60,901 nt of DNA. Origin: Gonapodya sp. JEL0774. Lineage: Eukaryota > Monoblepharomycota > Monoblepharidomycetes > Monoblepharidales > Gonapodyaceae. The notes under the pieces are model-generated. The model did no database searches, had not been told where the DNA came from, and was given only the letters and a program-made list of their open reading frames with translations. The stretch is from positions 1 through 60,901 of the forward strand of contig JADIIX010000137.1 in assembly GCA_027604505.1 (NCBI GenBank), written 5' to 3'. The translations under genes were made by a program, and so were the position numbers. Positions 24,946 through 37,752 of the stretch are shown here, in pieces (within the stretch, counting starts at the first letter, position 1; each line of letters begins with the position of its first letter).

Positions 24946-27900
24946 TTACAGAACTTCTACAGTGAATTCAAGCTGCTGATCGAGCCCCAGATATCCATCC
25001 GATATAATGAACAATGTGAAAGTGTAGCGACCCGGCTCCGGTGCCGGAGTGAAGGAAAGCGATGGCGAGGGACCCTTATGGATATCGTCCCTCTGAGGAG
25101 CAAACCTCTTTAACGCCACCAGATCATCCGTCTCCATCTCACCGACAACCAACCAGTATCCTTCATACTGAGGTTTCGGAAACCGTGGTGCATGAATCCG
25201 CAGGTCCTGTGAGTCAGATGTTGAGTCTACATCGCTACAAATTACAGAATCGGAGTCTCGCACGCACCTTTTCTTTATGCCGTCGAAGGCGCTCGAGGGA
25301 GACACGAACATGCACTTCGGCACCACTGACAACCTGGAGATGATATTTTGAAATCTGCCCAGCTCCTTTGGATGAAAGTAGTATATCCACGTCCAGCAGA
25401 GGCATTGACATGACAACATCTGCGATTTTGCGGGCCAACGTAGTGTTGATTCCAGGAACTCGCTGCAGGGTATCGAAAGCGTCCTGTTCGCTCATTGTCA
25501 CCAGCTGCGCCAGACAGTCGATTCTTTGGTTGCTATTTGTTCGCAAATGTGTCAGCATTTGCGGCTCCATGTGCGGAAGGGTTAGAAGTGTGTTGTCGGT
25601 GAGCCATCGGCCTTGCTTGATGCACTGAAGAAGATTCATGATGCTGAGACTTGTTGCCAGGAACCCCTGGTCTGCCGCTACATCAATCATTGCCTGAATA
25701 ATTCGCACAGACGAATCCAACACCTGCAATTGTGTACAGCAGGTTAAGGGTTGCTTTCTTCTTGTCGTCGTTTAAACGAAATGATCTTACTGTCTTCGAG
25801 TCCGTTACATAATCTGCACACGGAAGAATTTGCAAGCGTTCCATATGCGCTTCAAGAAGGAGGAAGGCTTTGACATGGGGGCTGTCATACTGCGATCCTA
25901 CACGTATCGGAAGTTGCTTTTCGAATTCCTTGTTCATGACGTCTTCGTTGTGACGAACAGGTATTTCGGCGTACTCCGCTGAATCACAGAGCACGCGCAT
26001 CAGGAGGGGAAGAGTCCCAGCACGCTCTGTAGATGGATAGGACTCAAGTATTCGTGTTTTGAAGATCCGCATCCTGGGGACAAAACGGAATATTTTGGGC
26101 AGTGCCGTGAAACGAGACAGCAAATTTCTTACGTTTGATAGCTGAGGTAATAGTAGGAGCAAATGTACCCGAGCGTGGTGCTTCGAAGATAGAGCGAATC
26201 CTTGATCTCAACGCACCCAGATTCATGCAAATCCCCAACTGTGCGTTCAATTATGTCGGACATGAACTCGTCGAGGCTCTGTTGGGTGTTATCTGGAAGG
26301 CCATAGTATGTCGGGTTCATGCGAAGTCGTCGATAGAAGTAGGTCCACGTCAGGTATTCGAGAGCGTCCTGTTTTGATTTGATCGTCCCCGCCACAATCT
26401 CAGCGTTCAAGTGATCATGCATGTGTAGATGAAGAGAGGACTCAACCGGGAATGGTTCGAAGAGAAACTTCTTGTAAAAATTCTTCTTCGCGTCCTGAAC
26501 AAAAACTCGTGCCACTGCGGAATCATCAAACTGTGGACGTCCTGATGATGTCAGATCATTAATCAAACGGTAACTCAAGAAGTTATTCGCATTGGATTCT
26601 CACCAGCGCGGCCTACCATTTGCAGAACGTCTGTGATCGGAAAATCAACATAGCCTTTCTGCTTTGGATCGAAAAACTCAGTCCCTTTCACAACAACCAA
26701 GTGCGCAGGGGTGTTGATACCCCAGGCTAATGTCGAAGTGGCAATCAAAACCTGGATCTTATTATTCACAAACAGCTCCTCCACTGATCTCCTATCGGAA
26801 TCGATGAGTCCCGCATGGTGGAGACCGATTCCATACGAGAGACTGTAACGAAGTGCTGGGTCCCGTATCTGACTGACAATCATTTCCATCTCACTTTCCT
26901 CCATGTGAAGGAACATTCGAGGATTATCATCATTAGCACAGAGACTAATAAGATCCTGGGCAGTCAGGCGAGTCTGCCGACGAGAAGAGACAAACACTAT
27001 GACAGGTTTCGTAGGGGAGTGGGTACGAATGGCTTTATAGGTCGGTTTCTGGTTAAGTGATTAATTGTCAGGGAGAACCCCGCAATAACTGAACTGTCTG
27101 ATGCTCACGTTCATTGACTGCATCCGAGGGCAGTAAAATTTGCCTAAATTAAACCCAACAGGCATTGGACAGGATCCTCTTAGTGAACCCTAAAGCCGTG
27201 GGACAGGAATCCTCTTAAGAATCGGTAAGCACGCACCTGCAAATCCATCGATATGGATTTCCAGGGGAACTGGCCGCACTGAGTGCTTGAAGTTAAACAT
27301 GCCCACATCTTTTATACCCAGCCAGTCTGCAAGGTCATTGGCGTTTGCCAGCGCAGTACTCAATCCAACCAAACGTATGGGTTTATCGGTATGAGCGGAA
27401 ATGTAGTTCAGGCGACTGACTATTACTTCCAGAACTGGTCCCCGATCACCACCTAAAAGGTGAATCTCGTCGATGATTACAAGGGACACACTTTGCACGT
27501 ATCCCCTACTTTGCCAACTAAAAAATATTGAACATGAAAATTGTGCAAAGATCATTCAATCACAAATGGATAAGAAACAATCACCTTCGAGAAACACCGT
27601 CCCATTTTTCCGGTGTTGTGACGATAACGTCAGCAGATTGGATAGTATGCATGTCTGGAGTCACGTCTCCCGTGAGCTCCACCAGTTTACGTCCCATTGG
27701 ATGCATCAGCCGAGAATTCCAGTCAGTAACACGTTCTCTGACTAGTGCCTTCAATGGTGCGATGTACACGACTTTGGAAGAAGGAGCCTCGCGAAACGCG
27801 TTCCTACAAACGAATGAGAAGATTCCTCGAGAATTCAGCACCTAATTTGAGTTGGGAGTACTGACGCGGTTCAGCGACTTACCACATTGCAAGCTCCGCA

Positions 27901-30900
27901 GCAACGGTTTTTCCAGATCCTGTAGGAGCTCCAACCAAGGTATTGTGTTGTGAATAATACAAAGTATGGAAGATCTGCGTCTGAATCGCGTTAAAGAACG
28001 AGAACCTCGGGCGGCAGATTTCCTCCAACACCTCATCTTGAAGTGCTGCAATGGGCAGTGGTTGGAGGTTAAGAAGATCGGTGTGCGGTGTACGTTGCAT
28101 TTGTGGTAAAATTAGATGCTTGAAGGACACCGCAATAGCATTCTCGGAACCAACCCAACGGTCGGAAACAGCTCGAATGAATATTTGCGGGGGTAGTTCG
28201 TCACTCGTGGAAGACGTTTTCGGGAGAGGGATGGTGAATGAAAGTTTGGCAGTTTCTCGCGCCTGCTTTTTACTGATGAGGAGATATTCTGAATGCAAAA
28301 TTTCCGTGTGCTCTGCATCTTCAACCCAAATCCAGAAAGCCTCGTTGGATCCATGTGCACGGTCGGACCAAAGGAAGTCGGGAGTGACATCAAGGTCCAC
28401 TTTCAAGACTGTTCTAGTGATTGGAGCGACTCGAGCCTCAAGAATCAATTGGGGAAACTCTTGGATGCATTTTTGGACAGTCTTCCCCATCTTCATGTGA
28501 CGAATCCACGCTCCAAGCTCGGCGGAGTCCATCTCACGTAGTATGTCGATTGAAGATCCGTTCGGCTTGGCCTCTAGTTTTTTTATCACGTCAACTGGAA
28601 GGTCAAATTGGCTAAGCGGGTGCTCAAAGCTCCAAAGCCGTTTATCGACAGATTTTGATAACGATAGAATCCGCGACGCAGCCGGTCCCCAATTTCTGTT
28701 TAAGGCAACCTCAAAAAGGGCCCGTAATATTCTTGCGGAGTTTTGAGCAACATAACCCGTGTCCGAGACAAGAGCAAAGTCATCCACACGTGATCTGGAA
28801 ACGTAGTTCTGAAGCAAAATATTAACTTTCCCATAGGTGGTGTCCACGCCACCCTGGGGTGCGTCATGTGTTTGTAACAACGGCGAAACAAACGACATGC
28901 TGCTCTCGTACCTTAACCGCACAAACAGACGCTTCCTCAAGCCCCTTTAACTCAGGCATTTCTTCCTCCCGCACCTTAACGTTCTCGAACTCCGAACTCA
29001 TGCTCACCATACTGAGGATATCTGCCTCAGTCATTCTCGGTGTCATCAGATCATTGAATGTTTCCACACTCGCGAGTCGAATATAAAAGTTGCTGGCAAT
29101 GCGGCCTAAGTCTTTGGGAGTGAAGTAACCTGTGTTCTCGTCAAACACGATCATTTGTGCCTTTGACAGCCTTTTTGCGGAAGAGACAATCAAGTCATGA
29201 CGGCGCTTCCCAAGGAGTGGATCATGTAAAACATCGTCATGCTTCATGCCATAATTTAACGGATTCTTTCGCATCCGGATGTGAAGGAATGTGTATCCCA
29301 ACCAGTTCACTGCTTCATCCACGTTCGTGACAGTCCCAAGGGAAATCTCGGCATTAAGATTGTCCTCCAGACTTTCGATGAATTTGCTTTCGATAGGAAA
29401 CTGCTGAGTAATAGCTGTCACGTAATGACTGAGCTTGTCATGTGTCGTGACGATGTAACCTTGTCCGTGGCTTGCGTAGATGATATCATCCAATGGTGAA
29501 CTAGGAATTCGAGAAATGTGGCAGCGAATAACTCACTCTTCGTATTGCGGGCGACCCGCTCTCCCGAATATCTGTAATACATCTAAAATGGAAAGGTCGA
29601 CGAAAGTTCCTTTCTGTGCACTATAGACCTGTGTACCCTTGATTATTACAGCATATGCAGGCAAATTCACCCCCCAAGCGAGTGTCGCCGTGCAAACGAG
29701 GACCTTGATGAGCCCCTCCCGAAACAGATTTTCCGTTAAGGTTCTGTCCGCCCGAAGCATTCCTAATATCACGAATCTCAATGAGCGGAATGGCTCCCGT
29801 GGGAAATCCCAGCTCTGGAACTCACCAGCATGGTGAATACCGAAACCTTGACCGAAAAGTTCCACAAGCTCCTTGTTCCTGGATCGTTGTACCTCTTTCA
29901 GTGCGGTGATATACTTGGGATCCTGAGAACAGTCAAAAACACCTTGAAAACGGGGTTTGATTGAAAAATATGTAGCGGCCATTCATGTTACGGTATTCAG
30001 TAGCATACTTGTTTCTCCTTCATTTACGCTCATATTCCGAAGCTCCATTGCAGTGCTGACAGTTGCTTTTCGTGCGTGGACAAAAACCATGACTTGCTTT
30101 TCCATTTTCACCAAATCAACAACTTTGCTGTATGTTAAAGAATCCATGATTGCACTTGATTGTTTGCTTCCTGGTTTAGCTTTGACCCCAATAAAAGTTT
30201 GTGCAAGAGGAACGGGCCGGAAACCAGCATCAAAAAAGAAGAGACCTTTGTACGGATTGACTCTACCCAGAAAAAATACGAAGATGTGACATCGTCAAAC
30301 ATCTATGCAAAATAAAAGAGAGAGAGAACAGCAAATTCTCTACCTCAAGAATTCGCCAACATCTACATAATTTGGAAGAGTGGCGGAGAGGCCAAGAAGC
30401 CTGATGAATGATTGAGAACTCTCCACCTGGAAGAAGGGAGAACACCGTTAATAAAGCACATGAACACAAACTGGTATCGGTGCGCCCCCTTAACATGCCT
30501 GTCTCAAAGTTCTCGCAACAATACTCTCTAAAACTGCTCCACGATCTTCGTGAAGCAAGTGAACTTCATCGATAATTAGCAGCCGCACTTTGCTCACAAG
30601 CTCGGTGTCTCCAACGCTCTTTCGGGTCACCACGTCCCACTTCTCAGGAGTCGTGACAATCATCTGAGTGTTCGTAATCTCGTTTTTGGTCAGTTGCATG
30701 TCACCTGTGAGTTCCCGAACTTGAATTCCCAAAGATCCTTGTCCTATTCGAGATGAAAACTTTCGAACAATTTCCGCAGCCAAGGCTTTCATAGGAGCCA
30801 CATAGACAATTTTGAAGTCGGAGAGAGCGATACTTGTTCCAGTCCGAAACTGCCCAATAGTGTGAAGAACACAGAGCATTGCAATATCTGTTTTTCCCTG

Positions 30901-32886
30901 CAAAAAGCGGATCCGAGATGATCAAAGTCAGAACGCGTAAATTTTGTCAAAAAAGGCAATGAGCAAAGCATCTAATGCACTTACGGCACCTGTTGGCGCA
31001 GAAACCAACATATTTTCGTTGGACTTATACGCTGTCTCGAAAACGATACTCTGAACTCGATTGAACGACCTGTAGCCCTTAAATGCTTTCCTATCAACAC
31101 TGTCAAGCTCATCAAGCTCGATTGTCCGTTCATGCACACGGACTGGTGCCTGGCGAGCGATAGGAATAGAAATAGATTCAAATTGCTTTTCGTTGACGCG
31201 CTCAGTTCCCTCTGGAAGAGAGAACTTGCTGGGGATTGCAGTCGGAGGGTCTCGATAATTGGACTTGTAAATGTGAGGGTAAATCTCCGATGGATCGCGA
31301 GGCGAGGCCTGGAAGTAAAAGTGAATTGTCAAAAGTTGCTGGACCCACGAAAGAAAGGCGGCCCGGTCTCACCGTTCCAGGTAGGGGTGGCGCCAATCTT
31401 GCGTTTCTCAGTTCTTCTTCGCGCAAACGCCTCCACATATCTCCATCCATGGCATCCCTTGTGAAACCCAGAATTTTCGCTGAAACGTGTTCCTCACTCT
31501 CCCCATCCCTTTCTTCCCGAGCTTTGCGTTTCGCTTCTTTCCTTGCCTGCTTAACAGCGATTTTTTCTGACTCCGTTTTTATGGTTACCTGAGCCCCGAA
31601 TATGGGGCGAGCAGAAAACGGGGACGGCGCATCGAATGAATCAGGACCTGGAGACGGTGTCCGTCGTTCCAAAGCATCGTCGGGAGCCTTAATTACAGGA
31701 GTTGGATTGGATCAAATCCAAATCCCATGCTGATAGTTGGGAGGCGTTACCTTCGCCATGACTCTTTCAACAACCTCGGTACGACGGGAGACCAATTCGG
31801 TTACGAATTCCATGTTGTCGAACCCAAGTAGTTCAACCAAGGACAATTGAATCTCGTCGTCTGTAATGCCAACCGTTAGAAGCTTGAACCAACACAGAAC
31901 ACTAATAATTGAAATACACCAGTTGCAGCCACTCACCTGGAGACTCTGAACGCAAAATTGTAAATACATCTATACATAGCTGAATTGGAGACACTATTGT
32001 GGCGGCCTCCTCCCCGTGCGTCATCTTTTGCAATGAAATGTGGTTCTCACATTGTCTGAAACGACACTGGCTCAGGAAGGGTAAAACCGACAAGCACTTG
32101 CAATTCTTTCCAAACCTAAGCAGCCACTCGCGTCCAAACGGAAGCTCCTCGATCGCAGTAGCCAGTGAAACCGAAACAACCGGGACCATGTCCCCAATGT
32201 TTAACGACTGCACCCCACTGTGCGCACGAGGACCTATCACTGCTTCAACGGAGCTAATTTCATCAACACTCATTGCGTCTACAGCAGTGTCAACGTCTGA
32301 AATATCCTGGAACCCCCTTCTGTCGAGAAACACTGAACGGTGGTCGACCGGATCCACGTACGACACATGAGAATGGTGATCCACCCCCGCTCCAGCTTCA
32401 TTCGAATAAAAAACCGTCTGCACGTCGTCTGCGTCTAGATACACGCTGAAATGAAGCTTATAGTTGTGATGCAGTGGGCCACAATGTGGATGTTGAACCC
32501 CACCTAGCATCCTCAGTGACATGCCGTACTTGATTCAACCTGTCTCGCCAATCAAGAAAAAGCTCAGCAGCTCTCCTGGTGGGTCCCGAAAACTGCTCAA
32601 TCAATACCCGGTCCTGAGCAGCGAGACCATTCGACGTTTTCGAAGTTACGGATTCCCGAACAGCATCGTCCACGGCGAGGTAGCTAATGGCTTTTCCCTT
32701 CCCCTTTCCCTTTCCTGCAAACGATTCTTCATCGTCTTGTTCATGCGTTCCAGTTGGATCACTGATTTGACCACCAATGGCAATCAGTCCTGCAGAATCC
32801 TTTCGAACACTCTCGTGAAGAGGAGATAGGGATCCATGTTGCACTCTATGTCGCAAAGAATCAGTAAACGAAGTTCCGAAATCCAT
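24946..32886 (-). CDS. ASCC3: ASCC3/Slh1 Ski2-like RNA helicase of the ribosome-splitting (RQT/ASCC) complex
   Basis: A very large two-cassette helicase. The ATG at 32884-32886 opens a variable N-terminal region. Cassette 1 has [13 protein letters not shown], Walker [15 protein letters not shown] (split by an intron near 30990-30900), [18 protein letters not shown], motif [13 protein letters not shown] (about 30570) and [11 protein letters not shown] Sec63-type region follows. Cassette 2 has [14 protein letters not shown], Walker [18 protein letters not shown] (about 27930), [39 protein letters not shown] (about 27450) and [19 protein letters not shown]. The second Sec63 domain ends at 24946 with [16 protein letters not shown]. 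The DEVH then DEIH pair, with [14 protein letters not shown], separates ASCC3/Slh1 from Brr2. It unwinds or splits collided ribosomes ahead of listerin-mediated quality control. Around fifteen exons. Confidence 0.93.
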
Positions 32887-33009
32887 GCTTCGGCGGCGAA
32901 TGAATGATCGAGAAGGCTCGAATGATATATAGTACGTGTGGGTTCAGGGCGAGTGAAGTGAAATCACATGAAACCATTTACAAAACTGCTACGTATAATT
33001 CCCATCTCA

Positions 33010-34722
33010 CTAAGGAAACACCCCCCCTGTCACAAGGAGCTCTCCTAGTGCTCGTCGCTGCCAATCCTTAAATGTCTGTCCCGAGAGCGGTCGCCGACCT
33101 TCCACCGCTGGTGACATTGATCTGGGAGATTGAAAAAGACCGGCGTTCATTACGTTTGCCACGAACAGTCCTCGAACGAGGGGAGAGTGCGTGTTCTTCA
33201 TCGTGCGCGCTAGCGGAACTGCGTCCAAGTCGAAGTGAGGCGACCCTGTTGAAGACGAAGGGATCGGATTCTCCGAAATTGGGGTATTTTCCGGAACGCC
33301 CACATGCGCCCTATACTCCAACACCGAAGGTGGTCGTTGGGATGCTCTTCTCTCATTATCGCGCTTCTCTTGCGTTCCCAGTGTCGTTCTGCAAACGCTC
33401 GTTGCTTCCTGAAATGACCGAACCCTTTGAATAGCCAGAATAGTCGGAACAATCGGCGGTAAAGGTGCATCTGGTGAAATTGCGGTTCGCATGTGATTCG
33501 ATCTGGACTGCGCCGGGTGGAACAAAGTCTTGAAGGAAGTACCGTTGAATGTGCTGCTTGAAAGTATTGGTGATTCGTCAAATCCAAATGGCGAAAATTC
33601 CGAGGAATTGGGCTCGTCCATTTTGTCCAAACTGAGCTGGAGGGTGTTGACGTTTCCACGAACCTGGGCAGTTCGGAGTCTCGTGCCTCGGGGCTCAGGA
33701 CATGATAAACGTCTTTCCTGTTTCGAGATCTTCAAGCCTGTAATTCCGTTGCTCAGGTCCTGTGCAGATCGATAGTTCATTGTCGCTGCACATTTTGACA
33801 AATGAGCGCTGGTTGGTCGGCTGTTGCATACAGTCTCCCGTAAACTGTCGGATCGCAATCCTAATCCTTGTAGCGGAATAGAGCCCACTTCTCGGCACTT
33901 AGTGTTACAGTGTGTCCCAAGTTGGTGGACAGGAACTTCCAATGTAGAAACACTTGGGTCATCCTGATCGCTTTTCTCGTGGAGAACTCCTCTCACATCG
34001 CCAAGACGCGTTGATACCAGTCCAGATGGTGGCCTGGCACTAGATGGCCGTCCTTGATACCGGCAAGCTCGAGTCTTTGCACTCTTCGAACGGTCGACTG
34101 ACCTTTCCTTGCCGCAATTTCGAGCGCCGCCGATCATTCCTCCCGGCGTTTCAGTGGACGAATCAATGAAACCAGGGCTATTGTGAGTATTTAAGAGTCC
34201 ATCTGTTTGATCTTGACGGAAATATTGATAGCTTGCTGTTCCGAATGTGCCATTGGTCGGCAACTCTTCGACAGAGTGTCCCTCCAATCGACCATCCATG
34301 GGCAAGCAGGCCGTAGAGTTCCAGAGTGCCAGCTCGTTACCTTGACTCTCTAATCCCGCCAGGGGCCCCTCGCCATCATGCCAGCCAGTAAGCTCCGGTT
34401 CGGAATCGGTCACAAGCTGAATCAATTCTTCCAATGTCAACGAGCGAACATCGGCTCCACAAAAGCTGCCATCCGCTGACAGCTTTGGTGGATAAGAGCC
34501 GTACGGACGGTGAGGAATCCGCCCACGAAGAGGTTCGCGAATGATCACGCAGGACCCTTCGTCTTCACACTCAACATGAGTTCCAGGGTGAAGGGATCTT
34601 TCCGGCGCCGTCTGAGAGGAGCGAGATTCAGAGAAAGATTGGCATAAATCATCTGTATGTGCTAGAGGATTCATTTGTAATATGAAAGTATCTTGGCACG
34701 ACTGGAAACCCCACCGCACCAT
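33010..34722 (-). CDS. Orphan 570-residue hypothetical protein, single exon
   Basis: An uninterrupted frame of 570 codons from the ATG at 34720-34722 (another ATG at 34672-34674) to 33010. It has no recognisable domain. Composition is Ser, Pro, Arg and Gly rich and predicted largely disordered. The few ordered-looking segments are SLTLEELIQLVTDSEPELTG near the N-terminus and SPLVRGLFVANVMNAGLF, FKDWQRRALGELLV at the C-terminus. It has no evident intron, unlike every other gene here, and its ATG lies only 12 bp after the LCMT1 stop codon. It could be an independent gene, the second ORF of a shared transcript, or an exon of a larger gene. Length and intactness support coding; function is unknown. 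Confidence 0.6.
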   Translation of the reverse strand: MVRWGFQSCQDTFILQMNPLAHTDDLCQSFSESRSSQTAPERSLHPGTHVECEDEGSCVIIREPLRGRIPHRPYGSYPPKLSADGSFCGADVRSLTLEELIQLVTDSEPELTGWHDGEGPLAGLESQGNELALWNSTACLPMDGRLEGHSVEELPTNGTFGTASYQYFRQDQTDGLLNTHNSPGFIDSSTETPGGMIGGARNCGKERSVDRSKSAKTRACRYQGRPSSARPPSGLVSTRLGDVRGVLHEKSDQDDPSVSTLEVPVHQLGTHCNTKCREVGSIPLQGLGLRSDSLRETVCNSRPTSAHLSKCAATMNYRSAQDLSNGITGLKISKQERRLSCPEPRGTRLRTAQVRGNVNTLQLSLDKMDEPNSSEFSPFGFDESPILSSSTFNGTSFKTLFHPAQSRSNHMRTAISPDAPLPPIVPTILAIQRVRSFQEATSVCRTTLGTQEKRDNERRASQRPPSVLEYRAHVGVPENTPISENPIPSSSTGSPHFDLDAVPLARTMKNTHSPLVRGLFVANVMNAGLFQSPRSMSPAVEGRRPLSGQTFKDWQRRALGELLVTGGVFP

Positions 34723-34734
34723 CACCAACCACCA

Positions 34735-36180
34735 TCATACGCATTCAGACAACAGAGCTTTCCGTATTCTAGACAAGGAACCAGTTTTCTCAACTACTGC
34801 CCAGACAAAACAGTAGTGACGCAGTAATATTCTCCACTCTTCCAACTCATCCAAGGCTTCAATGACAGAAATTCTCATGGTTGAAGTATGCCACCAGATG
34901 AGAGACCAAGTGCTTCACAAGTTCAAGTAAGGGCCTACCTTTTCTTCTCGGAGAAACTGATGTGTTGTGCGTAATAGTCATCCAAGTCAAGTGCGATTGA
35001 ATCAGACCATCCAAGCGACTCATATCTGTGTCTCTGACTGGTTAAATCTGGGAATGCCTGCAAGCCTGGAAGCTCAATACCCCGCGACTAACCGCGAATA
35101 TCAGTTCACATTGCAATCCACACTTAGCGTTGGTTAGTGTCGTCAACTCACCTGCAGGTTCTGGATCATCATCTGTCCAAAAGCATCATGTGGAAGGATT
35201 TGTTCATAAGTGACAAAAACCGCAACTTCCAAGTGCCGTCCCAGCCAATCAATAATAGAATTGGCTGTCTTTGGCTCGAGATACACAAGAACGCATTCTG
35301 AGAGAATTAGCGTTGGGGCCCTTGTTATTCAAATGCTGGCGATTTGCGGAGCTCTCAAGTTGATCTGGCAAAGCTGATTCCACTAACTGTAAATCGAACC
35401 CGCAAAGTTTAAGTCGAGCGACCATGTTTGTTTCGAACTCCCGCAAGTCCCCGGGGAGGATGTGAAACTCCCGAGAGTGCAGTTCGGTACCCCCGTGAAC
35501 TTTAAGTCAGCAGAACGTTTGATCCCGAAAACGCAGCTGGAATGCACCCGACATTCTCACCTACTTCAATTGCACCGAGAGGTTTTGAGAGCATGTCATT
35601 CTTTTGGATTATCGCAATCTTCCTACCGGTTATTTCAGGGAAGTCGATCTCGAAATACCGGGTCGGTTGCTTTCCTTGTTCCTAAATTGCATGAACAGAA
35701 AGAAGAGAATGTTTACATGAAGGCCTTCTCCCATAAAATGCGTCTCCATCCACACTTGACACAACTTGATACCTGCAAGCGCCACCATCTTGTTTCCGAA
35801 CCGGCTCCCAGGACCAATATCTGCCTGATACTCCGAATTGAATTCTCTTCTCCACTTTCTCCCGGAATTTCTGCTTCCTCGTGGTCGAGAAACGAGTCAA
35901 TGATTGCATCTAGACCCTTAGCCCGCAAGTATGTTCCTCTGTTTATGAGAGGAGACCTTCGACGTTCAGTAGAAGTGGGTCGACGAACAAAATATTTCAC
36001 AAAGGGATCGTGGATGTAACCGAGGTTGGCGGCAGACCTTTCCAATGACAATTGCGTAGCTGTTATATCGCAAATTTGAAGTAACCTGCAAATTGATCCC
36101 GCTTACAACCGAGATATTGTGGCATCTTCGTTTGTTCCGCGAATCGCGTCATCTCCTGATGGAGCATCCGCAAACTGCAT
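34735..36180 (-). CDS. LCMT1: Leucine carboxyl methyltransferase 1 (PP2A methyltransferase)
   Basis: SAM-dependent enzyme that methylates the C-terminal leucine of the PP2A catalytic subunit. From the ATG at 36178-36180 comes the family N-terminus DDAIRGTNEDATISR. A first intron with its acceptor at TTGGAAAG leads to SAANLGYIHDPFVKYFVRR and RSPLINRGTYLRAKGLDAII. The SAM-binding motif is ILVLGAGSETRWWRL (about 35810). Then follow RYFEIDFPEIT, HILPGDLREFETN, the acidic catalytic-core strand ILSECVLVYLEPKTANSIID, and VTYEQILPHDAFGQMMIQNL (about 35220-35165). The C-terminal exon ends ILLRHYCFVWAVV at about 34800, with the stop at 34735-34737. All expected blocks are present, so the gene looks intact. 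Its stop is 12 bp from the start of the downstream orphan ORF. Confidence 0.92.
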
Positions 36181-36253
36181 TGAAACTGAAAGAGGTCACA
36201 CCATTCCCACCTTTTGTCACAAACACACCCCAATTGTAATTTCAATCATTTTT

Positions 36254-37752
36254 CTACCACCTATTTAGGTCACTATCCATTACTCGGGATGAATACACTG
36301 TACACTGTGCTCTCGCAGTTTCCGGTGGAGACGGAATGGGTGATGGCATGGCTGCAGTTGATCGCGTGGGGGGCGACTCGACCCACGTACTATTCTTCTC
36401 AGACGGATGAGATGGCGGGGGAGTTTGGTAACGGCTGTGCTGGTGCATAACAGGAATCGTCTGCGCGCTCGTCGACGCAGCATGTCGACCGGCTTGAGTC
36501 CCGGTATAATACTGCGTGCCATCCTGGTTGGTCGAAAGTTTGTACTGATGGTGAGGAGGAGTTGGAGCGTAGCTGAATGCGGCTGTCTGACCTTGATCCT
36601 GCGACTGTTGAAGGTGAGGTTGTGGGTGAATAAAAGTTGTTGGAAGGGAAGTCATGCCTGGACTGTAATATGTTGTTTGAGGAAAGTCTGTGAAGGAGTA
36701 TGCAGTCGCGCCAGCGTAGTTGCTATGACCGCGTTGGGAACCACCTAAGTTGTTGAACCCTCCATAGTCCCTGACGGCAGGCGCTGGTGCAGCTACACTT
36801 CCACCGCTAGCCAGATTGCTCAAACGTCCTTGAGATCCACCAGTCGAGCCATTGTCCATTCCGCCTCTCCCTATTGAAGAATTCGATTGGTTGGGTCGTT
36901 CGACAGGCCCACCTCGCTCTGATCCGCCCGTTGGTCGTCCTGCTTGACGCGACGCAATATCTCCGCTTTCATCCTTGATAACGAGTCGTGCCTGGAAGCT
37001 TTCGCTGACACTGCGTATGGTAGAAGAATGTCGCAGCAGTCGATTGCCTGTCTCCTGAAGTTGTTCGACGGTGATGTGCAAGTTGAAGTCCGTGAAGATC
37101 AGGAACTCAATCTCCAATTGGTTGAGCTCTTGTACAGGGAGTCCTCCAACCTAATGCAGTCATAGATCATCCGAAAGCTCGTTCATTTGAGGCGACTGAC
37201 ATACAGTTTCCAATCTCTCACCTTGGCATAATGCGAGTTCAAAAAGAAGACGTCGCTAAACAGTTTCGATGCAATCATGACCCCCGTGATAAGCAGTCGA
37301 TGCACATTGAAGGAGTTGATAATCAAAACCTTCTTCTTCCTCTTCTTGGACATCGTGAACTCTGCAATGTCACCTCGTTCCTCCACTCCTAAGAGACTCC
37401 CCGTCGAGTTAGAATGAACGGACGGCAGTGACTTGTCCTGAGTCTCTAAAAGCACATCCGCGCGCCTTGCGATACGCTCGAAATAAACCAGCACTGCCAA
37501 AAACACCTCATTCCCGCATGGTGCGTACTTTAGAATCCGCTGCAGGTATGCCAAAATGTCAATGGTCGGGATCGTCCGCGCGTGAAACCTTGTGAGATCC
37601 CCTTTGACAGGAGATGAGTCGCTGTTGGCGGTAAGGTGATTGAGGTAGGAGGATATGACCTTGATGGTCTCAGAAGTGGGATGTGTTGCAAGCGGGAATA
37701 CTGCCAGTTCAGCGGAGTATCCCGAGCTGGGAAGGGACAGTTCGGCCGACAT
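36254..37752 (-). CDS. PHO80-like cyclin (PCL family)
   Basis: ATG at 37750-37752. Two exons joined by a short intron (about 37206-37158, GTGAGA...TTAG). The cyclin fold is clear: DILAYLQRILKYAPCGNEVF then LAVLVYFERI, and NSFNVHRLLITGVMIASKLF then SD, then NSHYAKVGGLPVQELNQLEI then FLIFTDFNLHITVEQLQ. These are the hallmarks of Pho80/Pcl cyclins, which activate a Pho85-type CDK. An insert of about 45 residues rich in Ser and Lys interrupts the two halves of the box. The C-terminal about 230 residues are Gln/Ser/Pro/Gly-rich and disordered. Target processes (phosphate, glycogen or cell cycle) cannot be assigned. Confidence 0.88.

Noticed and set aside
24946-32886. Brr2 (U5 snRNP helicase) as the identity of the large helicase
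   Set aside because: The order DEVH in cassette 1 and DEIH in cassette 2, with the [14 protein letters not shown] motif, fits ASCC3/Slh1; Brr2 has different motif II residues and flanks.
36086-36106. An apparent 21-nt intron in LCMT1 (GTAAGC...GCAG)
   Set aside because: It would be unusually small and would insert non-conserved residues. An ordinary intron from the adjacent GTTGTA donor to the TTGGAAAG acceptor gives the expected ATISR-SAANLGY join.
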